This document shows, piece by piece, positions 43,628-55,597 of a DNA stretch of 64,000 nt. The stretch lies in contig NC_081542.1 in NCBI RefSeq assembly GCF_901000735.1, forward strand, positions 27,729,093 to 27,793,092, given 5' to 3'. This DNA comes from Corylus avellana. Its lineage: Eukaryota > Streptophyta > Magnoliopsida > Fagales > Betulaceae. The position numbers were made by a program, and so were the translations under genes. The notes beneath the pieces were generated by a model. It searched no databases. It was not told the origin of the DNA and saw only the letters and a program-made list of their open reading frames with translations. Every line of letters starts with the position of its first letter. Position 1 is the first letter of the stretch.

Positions 43628-45214
43628 ATGGACCCTCCTCCTCACCCCTCAGACGAGTTCCGCAACTGGCTGGAGCTGCCCAGAGACTTGACGAAGTCGA
43701 TCCTGCTGAGACTGGGCGCCATCGAGATCCTGACGAGCGCGCAGTGGGTGTGCTCGCCGTGGCGGAAACTCTGCAAGGACCCGTCAATGTGGCTCGCTAT
43801 CGACATGCGTAAGCCCGGCGACCACTGGACGTTCCCCGAGCTCGAGAAGATGTGCCGCGACGCCGTGGATCGCAGCTGCGGCCAGTTGGTCGATATCAAA
43901 GTCGACGACTTCGGCACCGACGAGCTCCTCAGGCACATTGCTGACAGGTTTTTTTTTTTTTTTTTTTTTCTGTTCGGATTTGATTTGAATAACGCGCCTG
44001 AAATTAAGGTTTTGATTGATATGCTTATGTTTAATCTGCCTTTTTGTTGCACAATGTGATTGATTGATGTTCTTTATCCTTGAGTTGTACATGGAATCCT
44101 TGTGGCTGATAAAGCGGGAATTTGATTGGAGGATGTAGTTTTGATGATCATAAAAAATTTAAATTTTACTTGTTGTGCATCTTTATTATTTAATAACGTT
44201 TACTCATCAAAAAAAGAACCTCTGCCACCATAAATTCTTGTTTTGTGTGTGGGTGGGGGGGAATCTTGTGCACAATGAGTGCTTATTGCAGCACCATTGA
44301 ACCAATTATAATTAAAATCTTCCTATGCATAATAAATCCCAGGACATCTGGTTTCACTTCTTCATGTTTAAATAATTACGCTTCTGTAATTAATTATCGC
44401 CATCGTCTACCTTAATTAGATGTATAATTAAGTATCAGAAAATATGCAAGGTTTTATTTATTTATAGGTCCATGAAATGTATGTGTAGATTTTTTTGTCA
44501 TTTCCTTCCATGTTATTTTAACAGTTCAAGTCAGCTCAAACGCCTTCGACTTGCAAACTGCCTTGGCGTTTCAGATGGGGGATTGAGTGGAGTGGCTGCA
44601 AAACTTCCATTACTAGAGGAGCTTGCCATTTCATACTGTCCATTGTCAAAAGAAGCTCTGGAAGCTGTGGGCCGCTGTTGCCCTTTGTTGAAATCACTCC
44701 AATTCAACAACTGGTTTCGGGGTTCTAAAAGGTGTCATGAGGAGGCACTTGCTATTGCAGAGAACATGAGTAAATTGCGCTGCCTCAATCTTGTTGGAAC
44801 TTATACTCTGACTAACGACAGCTTGCAGGCCATCCTCGATGGTTGTCCTCACCTTGAATCGCTTGACTTACGGCGCTGTAAGGACCTCACTCTAGAAGGG
44901 AATTTGGGAAGAAGGTGTGCTGAGCAGATTAAAGACTTGCGTCTTCCCCATGATTCCATTGATGACTATGAATTTAAAGAGGACATTTGTGAATTGAGAA
45001 TTACTGGCACAGGTAGGTTTAAGGACATACATCATTTGTCTAATACTTATATATATTTTTTAATTCAAATAAAAGAACAAGGAAAGGGGGACTATATAGA
45101 TCATTTGTCTGATACTTATGAGTATATTATGAATTTTCAGTACTCTTCAGTCCCCACGACTACGACTTCGACTTCGGCAGCCGCTTCGACGATGCGGATT
45201 TTTGGTTTGACTAG
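43628..45214 (+). CDS. FBL-5: F-box/LRR-repeat protein, best complete copy
   Basis: Probable SCF substrate receptor. Three exons with clean junctions: 43628-43947 (CAG|GTTTTT), 44525-45012 (TTAACAG acceptor, ACAG|GTAGGT donor) and 45141-45214 (AATTTTCAG acceptor). The joined frame is 882 nt and gives 293 residues. Residues 1-13 are MDPPPHPSDEFRN; the F-box follows (LPRDLTKSILLRLGAIEIL, about 15-55). The LRR exon has LPLLEELAISYC, CPLLKSLQFNN, CLNLVGTYTLTNDSL, CPHLESLDLRRC and LTLEGNLGRRC. The last exon is acidic and aromatic (HDYDFDFGSRFDDADFWFD). Without the second splice, exon 2 stays open to 45317 with a serine/threonine-rich tail. FBL-7 in the inverted arm has the same LRR and acidic exons. 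Confidence 0.85.
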
Positions 45215-45554
45215 CATAAATAGAATGATTCCTATGCTGAAAATTGTTAGATACTTTGTACTACTATTAAGGCCTTGTTTGTTAAATAACATGGCAATAC
45301 GGCCTTGTTTGTTGTGAATTCTTTTAAGATTTTTTATTTTTTGAGATTTGGTTTATCGGCATGATGCAACTTGGTCTGAACTCTAAATTTGAAGGAAATG
45401 TCAATATGGTAGAATATGATAATTATTGAGCGTTAAATATTGGACTAATAAAAATAATAAATGTTGATTTGATAAAATTTTAGCTATTAATTTTAACATA
45501 ATAATTAAAAATTTAAAAAATCGTATATGAAACAATTTCCTAAATCCCCTTAAG

Positions 45555-45674
45555 AAGGTTCCTAAGTAGTAATTCAATTGGTTGTGAACCATGCCTCATG
45601 AAGCGAAGGTCACTATTTCGAAATCTTCCCTCCCTCTTCTCTTATGCGGACATGTTAAAAAAAAAAAAAAAAAA
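45555..45674 (+). mobile_element. tRNA-derived SINE, left-arm copy
   Basis: It has an A-box-like GTAGTAATTCAATTGG, a B-box-like ATTTCGAAATC and a poly(A) tail, and is flanked by the 12 bp duplication AATCCCCTTAAG (45543-45554, 45675-45686). The sister block at about 22130 reads AATCCCCTTAAGATAAG without it. The orthologous inverted copy is at 59766-59889, so it was inserted before the inverted duplication. Confidence 0.85.
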
Positions 45675-45734
45675 ATCCCCTTAAGTTAAGTTTGGTTAGA
45701 TCATTTTAAGAAAAATATTTACGGATTAATAGTA

Positions 45735-46721
45735 GGCTTATTTTATTAGTATTTGGGTTTGCACATTTTTATTTTTTCTCACATAAGGTTCAAATCCTAT
45801 CATAAATGATACCTGACTTACGAGAAAATACCAACTTAGTACCTTCGTTAGCCCAAACTAAAGGAATGCCACGTGTCGTTACATAGAAGTGCCATGTGCC
45901 TTAAAAAATATTAAAATTAATTAAAAAAACTAAATATAAAAAAAATAAATAAAAATAAAAAATAAGATTTAGTTTTTTTATTATTATTCATTTTTAGGAC
46001 ACATGACATTTCTATGTAATGACACGTATGATGGAACCTAATAAAGGTATTAAGTTGGTATTTTCCCATAAATCAAGTACCATTTATGATAAAATTTGAA
46101 CTATGGGTAAAAAAATAAAAATTTACAAACTCATGTACTAATAAAGTATTTAACCTAATGAAGATAAGTTTAGTTGGATCATTTTAAGAGCATTCACAAT
46201 GGAGTAGCCACATTTTAATGCAAAATAGCTTCCCAAAACTTATTTTATCTAGTTTAACTAATAAATTTTTCAAGCTTAGGAAAAAAAAAAAAAAAAAAAA
46301 AAAAACTAATAAATTTTTCAAGGCATCTACATCTGATTAGCTATATTTCTATCTATTCTATTAAAATAATATTTATTTTTTTATTTTTTATTCATTTTAA
46401 TTCAAAAAACCATGAAAAAAAAGAAAAAGAAAAAAAACCACCAAATTAAACAACCACCCAAATTTCTCTTTTCTTCAAACTTGAAAAGTTGAAAAAGTTT
46501 TGAAGAAGAGAAAACAGGTGAAAGAAACAATAAAAAATAAAATGGTTTTCTTAAAAAGTAATGCTATATGTAGCATTTTTTTTTTTTTAATTTTGGATAA
46601 TCCAATCAAATATCAATTTTGTGTTTTTTTTTTTTAGGTAATCCAATGTGGGGAGTTTTTTAAAAATCTAATTAACTATTTTAAATAAAAAAATCATTTG
46701 ACTCATCTATTGTGAATGCTC
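45735..46721. mobile_element. Two adjacent MITEs: a foldback element and a Harbinger-like MITE
   Basis: 45735-46160 folds back on itself (TTAGTATTTGGGTTTG against CAAACTCATGTACTAA, arms about 170 bp). 46188-46721 has inverted ends GAGCATTCACAATGGAG and is flanked by TAA (46185-46187, 46722-46724). Its empty site GGATCATTTTAAGAAAAAG is seen at 40436 and 52072. Both occur inverted in the right arm (59225-59715 and 58684-59193). No gene is present. Confidence 0.75.
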
Positions 46722-46924
46722 TAAGAAAAAGATTTACAGATAAATAGTAAAGAGAAAAGGTTAACTTTACTTTTAAGCCCACGCATTGTAATAATCAGGA
46801 AAAGTAAGAGTTTTGCCGGCTTTTTTTTTTTTTTTTACCAAATCAATCGTCGGATGTGCTCTACGTACGACAAAGCCCTGTTCTTTTTTCGTTCTTCTTT
46901 TGCTTTCAAGTCTTATTTCCACTA

Positions 46925-47235
46925 ACCATTAGGGTAATTGTTCAATAAAATTTTTAAAGTGGTTGCGAATATATTAAGGGCATGGATTCAAATCCCACAA
47001 TAAAAATCTCTACGCTTGATTAGTGTAAATCACCTTGATTTTTATTACTATCGTAGTGGAGCTAAGTTAGGCTATAATTTAGACAAATTTGAGAGAGCAC
47101 TTTCGGTTTCCACCGTCTAGGTCTCTTTTGTGTGACCCAACAGATAAGTATTACTATGGTCACACCCAAATAAAATAGCCAAAATTGGTCCATCCCGCTT
47201 GCCTTTTTGACTTTAAAATAAAAATAAAAAATCTT
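46925..47235 (+). repeat. SINE-like repeat
   Basis: A B-box-like GGATTCAAATCCC and an A-rich end are present. At 41805 the parallel block has no insert (TTTCCACTATGCTGC), so this is a discrete insertion. Other copies lie near 22493, 10330 (minus) and 58215 (minus). Class is inferred. Confidence 0.5.
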
Positions 47236-47425
47236 ATGTTCACGATGTTGCCGCTTTACCCTTTTTCTTACTCCTTTCTTTTCCTACAAAAAGGCAATTG
47301 CTTTCATTAGAATATCATTTTAACTTTTTAAGCTCAACATTTAATAATTAAACAATGTTCCACAATTAATTAAATTTAGAATGCAAGAACTAGAACATAA
47401 TAAGATAGGAAAATGTTTACTTTAA

Positions 47426-47844
47426 GGAGTAACTTCACTTTAAACCCCTAAATTACTACACAGTTTGACAAACTCTCCAAATTTCAAAATCTCTCAATTT
47501 GAACCCTTGAACTTTAAATTGCAGTCAATTTGAACCATTTCATCACATTTAACCGTTAACTTCTAACGGCAATACCGAAAAAGACAAAAATATCCCTAAT
47601 TTTTTGCTTTTTTTATTTTACTTTTATTTTTATTTTTTAATTTGGAATTAAGGGTAAATTTGAAATTTTATAAAAAAGTCAAGTGTTATAAACATCACTG
47701 TCTCACTTTTAACATTTAAAATCTACCGAAGGGGTTCAAATTGATTGCAATTGAAAGTTAAAAGGTTCAAATTGAAAAGTTTTGAAGTTTGGGGGGGTTT
47801 GTCAAATCGTGTGGTAATTCAGAGGTCTAAAGTGAAATTACCCC
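47426..47844. mobile_element. Mutator-type MITE, 419 bp
   Basis: Inverted ends GGAGTAACTTCACTTTA and GGGGTAATTTCACTTTA are flanked by a 9 bp duplication TTACTTTAA/TAACTTTAA (47417-47425, 47845-47853). The paralogous sequence near 3918 (AAAGTAAACATTATC, inverted) is empty. An inverted copy lies at 57596-58006. Confidence 0.8.
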
Positions 47845-47930
47845 TAACTTTAATAAATAAAATAATGGTGAGGAGGGTTTGCTCAAGTTTTTTTACTCAT
47901 TTGAGATAAAAGATTCGGTGTTTTCGTCTA

Positions 47931-48114
47931 GAGATATGCTAAAATCTAATAAAAACTCCATATTTTTCCCATAAAAATTCATGTGGCAAGATGCCACATC
48001 ATCTTCTTTTTATTTTATCTTTTTCCCTAAGCCACAAAAAAAATGATGTAGCATCTTGCCATGTAGACTTTTATATATAAAATATAGAGTTTTTATTAGA
48101 TTCTAGCATTTCTC
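47931..48114. mobile_element. Small MITE at the end of the inverted duplication
   Basis: Inverted ends (GAGATATGCTAAAATC, and GAGAAATGCTAGAATC on the other strand) are flanked by TTTCGTCTA/TTTCGTCGA (47922-47930, 48115-48123), a 9 bp duplication. The empty site is near 42250. The right arm keeps only half of it (57462-57509). Confidence 0.75.
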
Positions 48115-48124
48115 TTTCGTCGAG

Positions 48125-49363
48125 CTAACTCACTTTTGTTGTTTTACGATGACGTGGTTGTTTTTCATTGGAGTGAACAAAAGAGCTGATTTATATATGA
48201 CAAGTCTCTATATAAGTTATTCTCTTCAATATTTATAAGATTGTTTTGTATTATAATTGTTTGTTATTATTTTTGTTTTGAAAAACAAAAAACAAAAAAT
48301 TTAACAAACCAAACTTCTTTTTTTTTTTTTCCCCCTTAACCAAAAAAAAAAAGTTTCCAAGGTTATTTATACTTTAAAATTTTGTATTTTTGTTTTTGTT
48401 TTTTTTTTGCAAAACATAATCTAAATTCTAACTAGACTTTCTATTACAAAATAATTTCATATTGAATTATTAAACAAGGTGTTAATTGCTTTTGTAGAAT
48501 TTTAAATTAAAAAAAAAAATGAAAATTATAGCGGAAGCAAAGAGAAAGAAAAGACAGCAAAATTTTGAAGTGGTTTGATGTTAAACACATACGTTTATCA
48601 TTGTAAACTGCCCAAAGATCTCAATCTATAGGAAAATTATGGTATGTATAAGATAATACAGGTATGGTAAAATTTTATTACAATCAAACTTAAATTAATA
48701 ATATTTTAGTATCAACGTCCTAATATGGAAAACATATATTCTAATATCTACTCAGCCTCAAGGTGAAAAGAAAAACACTTTTTTTTTTTTTTTTCTCGAT
48801 GAATTGCGAGTAAACAAAGGAGATGGCTATTGGCTGATAGTAAAGGACCGAGTAGTTACTTGGAAGACGACTAACAATGGCCAAGAAACGCCAGTGACAG
48901 CGGCCGGAAGACCAGATAATGTCAGCTAGAAGAATGCCGATAAGGGATCCCAATAGCGCCTAGGCCTAGGTTTGTTGAAAATTGGGCCATTGGTAAGGTT
49001 TACTTTAAAATAATCAAAGAAATGCAATGCAAACTCAATCGTTTTCAAACAAATAATTTCGTGAAAAGTGAAAACAATATTATTGTGCTCTTGGATTTTG
49101 TTAATGATTATAAATTATCTCTAGACTTTCTACAAGAATTTAAATCAAATAATATTAACAGAAAGAATTTTTTGTTATGTGCGGGGAAGTGGAATAGCGT
49201 TAATTGATCTTTGAAAATAATGAGTCAAATAATATTTTTGTTTTAAAAAGTAAGAATGTTGTGGATTCAATATCGCAGTGATGAAGAGGCTGATGTAGAA
49301 TTCTTCCACATATTTGTGTTTGCTGCTTCATTTTTGTCATTTCCTTTCGTGGTATTTTAACAG
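48125..49363. other. Upstream region of FBL-6, promoter and F-box exon missing
   Basis: This region repeats the 42250-43400 order (GATGACGTGGTTG, the LTR-like remnant 48520-48755, the AATGGCC stretch, GTTAATGATTATAAATTATC). At about 49165 it jumps to sequence matching the end of FBL-4 intron 1 (GTTGTGGATTCAAT, CTTCCACATATTTGTG). The promoter and F-box exon that should lie between are gone. Confidence 0.65.
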
Positions 49364-50720
49364 TTCAAGTGATCAGCTCAAACGCCTTGGTCTTGTGAAA
49401 TGCTTTCTCATTTCAGATGAGGGATTGAATGGAGTTGTTGCAAAACTTCCATTACTAGAGGAGCTTGCTATTTCATACTGTTGATTGTCAAAAGAAGCTC
49501 TGGAAGTTGTGGGCCACTGTTGCCTCTTCCGAAATCATTCAAATTCAACAATCGGAGACAGAAGATAGATAGATTTCTTAAGGATGGACATACCCTTGAA
49601 TCAATGATTGTGCAAACTCCACATAATAAAAATGGAATAATAAATGCAAGAGATCAACATATAGTATTTACGTGGTTCGGCAGTGAGCCTACATTCACGG
49701 GACTAACTCCGATCAATCCGCTATAAACAACTTGTTACAGTAGTGTCTACTCAAGTTATGCAAAACTTGAATTAATTCAAGAGTAAAATAATACAGAGAG
49801 AAACAACCTCTGTTAAAACTAATATATACTCTCAGTAGTGTATTAAAACATTATTTTCTTAACTCTCTCTCTAGAGTATAACTGAAGCTCTCCTCTCCTA
49901 GCTTCTCTTATTGTGTGTTGTTGTTAATCATCATCAATCATGTTTGAGGCATAAGGCCCCTTGACTATTTATAGCCAAAGTTAGAACCATCTAGATGATG
50001 AAGACAAATTGAGAACCTTTTAGATGTTTCCATCTAGATAAATCTTTGTAAATAACCTTCTAGCTAGATGAATGGAGAATCATCTAGATAAATCTTTGTA
50101 GAGAACTTTCTAGATAAGTGGAAAACCATCTAGATAAATCTTTATAGGACTTGCTCCATTTTATTTAATCAAAATCTCATCTTAAGTAGGGAAAAACCTT
50201 GTTGGCAGCTAACAAGATTATGATGGGGAGGCACTAGCTATTGCAGAGAACATGAGTCAATTGCGGCACCTCCAGCTTGTTGGAAATAAGCTGACTAATG
50301 AGGGCTTGCAGGCCATCCTTGATTGTTGTCCTCACCTTCAATCGCTTGACCTACGGCTATGTTTCAATCTCACTCTAGAAGGGGATTTGGGAAGAAGATG
50401 TGCTCAACGGATTAAACACTTGCGTCTTCCCCATGATTCCACTGATGACTATGAATTTAATGATCATTGTTTTTTTTTATGGCTTAATTGGTCGGTTTTC
50501 GGGCATAGATCATTTGTCTAATACTTTTTCTTTTTATGTATATATTCAAATAAAGGAAGGGGGACTAGATCATTTGTCTGATACTAACGAGTATTATGAA
50601 TTCTCAGGAGGGGGACAACATCGAGCACTTTGAAGAATACGATGATCCCCAAAACGACTTCTGGATGGAGGTCTTTATTTTGAGAAGCATAAATGAAATG
50701 ATTCCTGTTTTTAGTATTAA
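49364..50720 (+). pseudogene. FBL-6: LRR pseudogene split by a solo LTR
   Basis: Exon 2 begins after TTAACAG but has 4 extra bases (CAAGTGATCAGCTC). TGA replaces the codon after ISYC (near 49483), and one base is lost in the CCTCTT tract near 49530. After 49575 the frame is interrupted by about 640 bp. The rest (50220-50460) encodes EALAIAENMSQLRHLQLVGN and CPHLQSLDLRLC. The acidic last exon survives from about 50608 (EGDNIEHFEEYDDPQNDF). There is no F-box exon. The 3' part is nearly identical to FBL-8. Confidence 0.85.
49576..50214 (-). mobile_element. Solo LTR, copia-type, inside FBL-6
   Basis: On the minus strand it starts TGTTAGCTGCCAACAAGG and has a TATA box CTATAAATAG near 49970. It ends with the GAACCACGTAAATACTA region often seen in plant copia U5. 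The left boundary is uncertain: either 49576, giving a 5 bp duplication AGATT (49571-49575, 50215-50219) but a TC terminus, or 49585, giving a TG terminus but no matching duplication. No internal domain remains. Confidence 0.7.
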
Positions 50721-51065
50721 TACCTTATTGGCTTTCTGTGCCTGTTTAAATGCACTAATTTTAAATTTTGGTGATACAATTTATTTTTTTCTTTGAAATG
50801 GAAAGAATCTTTGTTGTAAATACCGTCCACTCTCTGGTAACTTTCATTTCATGAAGACTTTTGGAAGAGAAAAAATGGTAGTGTTACAATCGCTTCTCTC
50901 TTTAAAATATCTCTACCTACGTATATTAGTCTTTTTATATGCAAGAGTTATAGTTTCTTTCCATAATAATAGTCTTAGGTCTCTTTATTTGATATTTGCA
51001 TGTAATAGTTATTTCTTTCCTTGTAAGTGTCGTAGTCCATATCCTAGAAGGTTTATAATTTTTAG
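50566..51065 (+). repeat. FBL-6 3' end and flank, duplicated inverted at 63501-64000
   Basis: About 500 bp matches 63501-64000 in inverted orientation, from the GATCATTTGTCTGATAC start through the acidic exon and TTTATTTGATATTTGCATG to TTTATAATTTTTAG. Confidence 0.85.
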
Positions 51066-52292
51066 TCCTAATCAAGGTGGGATTACAATTCCTAACCTAA
51101 TTTGAGTCAGCTGTAACCCTTATATAAGGAGCAGTATTGAAATAAAGAGGCAGAGAATATTTAACCTAAATCAACCTTGTGTTGTGAGGTGAGGTCCTCT
51201 TAACCTCAAACCCTATTTTTCCATCTCTTCATTCCATCATAGGTAAGCACAGCAGGACCAAACCTGCTAGTTTACCCATCCACCGTCCAGTTACAAGATC
51301 ACAATCAAAGGCTTAGAACTGGTAGGCTTCAAACGATTTATCTCATTTATATCTTATTTGTTATATAATCTTTATATTTTATTTATTTTCCCTAAGCAGA
51401 TTATCTTGATCTCGGCATATATTGTACAAGTCTTTATCTTTATAAAAATTAAAAACATGTTTTAAAAACTAATCGATGGTTATATCCTCCATGGTTTTTC
51501 TTTTGTGGGTACAAAGAGCATGGTCAAACGAACTGAAATATGCTTTTCAGGCTAAACTAGAATTTTTGAAGCCGCAAAATTTATTTTAAGAGATTGAATT
51601 TTTGGTAATGTAGAAAATTAATCTTGAAAGGTTTATGCTTAAAAAAAATTTAATTTAGAAGAAATTTTAAATTTTCGGGGGCCTGTAGTTCTGCTTGCTT
51701 TGATCTAGTGTCCAATGAGTAATACTATATAAAATAAAGTGAGTAATTAGGGGACGGGAAGAAGTTTAACAGACGAACCCCACATTTTCTTTCACATGTG
51801 AGTCTATTACTCAAATAATTACAAGCGTTTAAGCCAATTATTTTGTTGTGAATCTTTTCTAAGAATTTTATATATTTAATCATGAGTTTTGGTTTATAGG
51901 CATGATTCAACTTGGTCTCAACTCTAACTGCGAAGGAAATATGGTAGAATATGATCATTATTGAGTGTTAAATATCGGATTGATAAAAATAATAAAGTGC
52001 TAATTTGATAAAATTTTAACTATTTGAATTTGAAAAAATTCCCTAAATCCCTTTAAGATAAGTTTTGTTGGATCATTTTAAGAAAAAGATTTACGGATTA
52101 ATAGTAAAGATTGAGTTAAGACCTTTCATTGAAATCAGCAGCACCACTGCAATTTTATTGACTTTACTTGGAACTCCACGCAAAGCAAAAGCGAAAGTTT
52201 TGCCTCTTTTTCTTTTTCAAATCAACGGCTAGATGCCCTCTACAACAAGGGGTGGGCACAGGTCAGATCGAGTCAAGTCTGAAGTTTAGAAA
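51066..52292. other. Downstream of FBL-6 and start of the next unit
   Basis: No gene is seen. 51320-51700 holds the conserved post-gene block (AGCAGATTATCTTGATCTC), and 51740-52292 is the upstream block matching 40110-40690. This is where another FBL copy would be expected; instead there is an N gap and LINE-2. Confidence 0.6.
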
Positions 52293-52392
52293 NNNNNNNN
52301 NNNNNNNNNNNNNNNNNNNNNNNNNNNNNNNNNNNNNNNNNNNNNNNNNNNNNNNNNNNNNNNNNNNNNNNNNNNNNNNNNNNNNNNNNNNN
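52293..52392. other. Assembly gap, 100 N
   Basis: It separates the FBL upstream block from the 3' part of LINE-2, so the LINE 3' end and its target duplication cannot be seen. Confidence 1.
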
Positions 52393-55300
52393 AATCCAAA
52401 CTCCATTTCTAGACCGCACAGTGGGCACAGGGGATCCGTGAGAATTTTCCTCCTACATAAATTCTCCCAAGTCGGAAGAATATCATTACATGCTCACCAT
52501 AGGAAATTCCTTTCAACACTAGGAGTTGGCAATGACCAAAGTTGCTTCCATACTGTGGTACCCGCCCCACTAGAAGAGCTACCAGCCAAGGCAAGAGACA
52601 AGACCTCCTTTTGCATATGGTAAGCACTCTTAACAGAGAAAACCCCATTCTTGGTGCCCTTCCATATAAGAGTATCCTCCTGGTTTGTACAGCTTATTGG
52701 TATTGCTTGGAACATGTGTACCTCTTCTTTTGAAAAAATTGTTTCCAAGTGAGGAGTTTTCCACCATCTCGAATCTTTATCTATAAGTTTGCAAATGGTT
52801 GCTTCCGGATCCATCAATGTAGGAGGGGAGAGAACTCGAAAGTAGATGGATTTGAAAGCCACCTATCCTTCCAAATGCGAATTTTGCGACCATCACCTAC
52901 TCGCCAAACCAATCCCTCTTTTAGTAAGTCACATGAGCTAAAAATACTCTTTCAAGCGAAAGATAAATGCCGTCCTATATTCGCCTCCAAAATTGTGCTC
53001 CCTAGGTAATACTTTGCCCTCATAATTTGTGCCACCAAACTATCCAGCTGAGACCATAACCGCCAAGCTTGTTTGGCCAACAGAGCCTTATTAAAACTGA
53101 TAAAATCACGGAATCCCATCCCACCAGACTCTTTTGGGAGACCCATCCGCCCCCAGCTCATCCAATGCACTCGAGATTTATTCTCTTGATGACCCCACCA
53201 AAATTTTTGCATTTGTGAATTTATCTCCAAACCTAGAGCATGTGGGAGACAAAAAATACTCATACAATAAGCGGGTATAGCCTGTATCATAGCCTTGAGG
53301 AGGATCTCTTTGCCAACCTGAGATACGTATCATACCGTTGAGTTGAAGGTATCCCAACTATTTCAAAAATTGCTCCTCTCACCTCCAATGGCGTATTACC
53401 ATTGAAAAATAATGATGTCTTATTATTGTTGAGACGTTGTCCAGAAGCTGCTTCATAAAGTCTCAACACTTTGGTGAGAGTGTCCAATTGAGCATGCTAG
53501 ATTTACAAAACATCAAGCAGTCGTCCGCAAAAAATAAATGGCTTATCTAAGGACCCCTTCGTGATGTAGGAACTCCAATCAAAATCCTATCACCATTAGC
53601 CTTCATCACCATGGCACTCATGCCTCTGCACATATAAGAAATAAATAGGGTGATATTGGGTCACCTTGCCTCAACTCCCTTTCCGGTTTGATCTGTCCAC
53701 ACGGTTTTCCATTCACCAAAACCGCGTATTGCACCGATGTGACACACATCATAATCAGTTGAACCCATCTCGGAGCAAAACCCAATCGATATATTACCGC
53801 CTCTAAAAACCTCCATTCTACCCGATCGTAAGCCTTACTCATATCTAGTTTGACAGCCATAAAACTTGTTTTCCCCTTCATCCGTGTGTGCATTGTATGA
53901 AGAGTTTCATACGCAGCCAACACATTTTCTGGGATCAGTCTCCCTAGGATAAAAGCACTTTGAACAGGTGAAATAATATTGGGTAATATTCTTTTCAACC
54001 TATTTGCCAGAATCTTAGAAATCATCTCATATATAACATTGCAGAGGCTTATAGGCCTAAAATCATTGACACAAGTAGGGTCCTTAACTTTCAGAATAAG
54101 AGCAATATTTGTCAAATTTAAGAAGGAAGGCATACTACCAGAGTTGAGAGTACCAATGATAGCTTGACAAATATCCCCCCCCCCCCAGTGCTCCAATTTT
54201 TCTAGAAGAACCTAGTAGTTAGGCCATTCGGACCCATGGCTTTTAGTGGAGCCATGCTGTGTAGAGCACTAGCAACCTCTTCAATAGTAAACGCTTGTAG
54301 TAAAGCGTTATTCATATCCTCCATAACACGCCGCTCAAGAGGCTGTAGACATGGAGACATATCATCTGCACTATTAGAAGTAAATAAGCTTTGAAAATAA
54401 TTGACAAAAGCCAATTGTACCTCTTCTTGCGAAGTGAAAAGCTGCTCCTCAGTAACCAAAATACTAGTAATAGCATTGGGTTTTCTACGAGAATTGGCAC
54501 AGGCATGGAAAAACTTTGTGTTTCGATCTCCACCTCGCAACCATTCAGCTTTGGCTCACTGCCTCCAATTGAGATCCGACTAATCTAGCAAAGTTTCCAA
54601 TTTAGACTTCACGGCTCGAGTCTCTTCACTTACCCCCACCCCTTCTTTGCCTTGAAAGTCAAGCAGTTGCTTTTGTAGAACCACAATCTGATTTTGTAGT
54701 GATCCATTACAGCTTCTTTGCCAACATAATAAATCATTTTTGCACCGTACAACCTTGGATTCAATTACTGCCCATCCAATACCATTACCCGTGCCACCTG
54801 TCCAAGCCTGCTTAATGACATCGTTGTACACCTCTTCCAAAATCCATCTCTCCTCATATTGAAAACTTCTCCTACCACGCCCACTTACATCATGTCCAGA
54901 CAAACACAAAATAAGTGGGGCATGATCGGAACAAATTATCACTTCTACCATCACCTCTACATTCGGAAAAATGTCTCTCCATGCCGAGTTAGCAACTCCT
55001 CTATTGAACCTTTCCTTCATAAAATGCACCCCGGCTTGAAAATTACTTTAAGTAAACTTTGGACCCCGATAACCAAGATCGGAAAGTTCACATGTCTCTA
55101 AAGTTTGTCGGAAAGCTGCCATTTGACTATTCGAATGTCCACCTCCACCCCATTTTTCCGAAATTGTCAAAATTTCGTTAAAATCTCCTAAGCAAACCCA
55201 CAGAGCCGGATCCATACGGGCTAGATGTTTAAGTAGCGCCCAAGCTTCAACACGTTTAAACACATCAAGATGACCGTAGAATCCAGTGAATTTTCATGGG

Positions 55301-55597
55301 ACTCCATCGCACAAATGTTTAACCAATCCATTTATATGACGTTGGCTAAAATTTTGGATATCCACTGAAAAATCATCATCCCAAAACAAGTCCAAACCAC
55401 CACTCCTACCGACACTATCAACCACAAACATGCTAGAGAAACTTAGCTTGCACCGAATAACCTCCATTTTTCCCTTCCATAACTTGGTTTCCATAAAACA
55501 AAACCATTTTGGGCTTCTTATGCTTTACTAATTGGCAAACCTTCCGAACTGTCCGGAGGTTCCCAAGCCCCTGGCAGTTCCAGCTTATTATCTTCAT
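52393..55597 (-). pseudogene. LINE-2 ORF2: endonuclease, reverse transcriptase, zf-RVT (3' incomplete)
   Basis: It starts MKIISWNCQGLGNLRTVRKV, then a 1-base shift before METKLWKGK. The endonuclease motifs WVCLGDFNEI and CSDHAPLIL (SDH intact) are present. The reverse transcriptase has DFRPISLCNVIYEMISKI, KLDMSKAYDRVEW, RQGDPISPYLF and an intact FADD (about 53519-53530). KAMGPNGL departs from the usual KAPGPDGL. zf-RVT is seen near 52400-52500 (CPLCGLE). Stops occur near 54205, 54580, 55047 and 55294 among others. The RNase H part is not visible. Confidence 0.87.

Larger units (their letters stand above)
40837..47993 (+). repeat. Left arm of large inverted duplication
   Basis: This arm, read inverted, matches 57462-63165 in order: CAGCAAGAATTTTTTGTTATG, the 40960-41110 segment, the 41280-42140 block, FBL-5 (FBL-7 in the other arm), a SINE, two foldback MITEs, the SINE-like repeat and a Mutator-type MITE, ending inside another MITE. 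Relative to this arm the right one lacks about 1.8 kb (promoter and exon 1 of FBL-5) and has an extra 0.46 kb insert near 62333-62794. Confidence 0.85.

Noticed and set aside
50851..51105. 84-codon frame conserved at 63455-63691
   Set aside because: The conservation reflects a recent inverted duplication of non-coding flank; hydrophobic low-complexity product and no start context.
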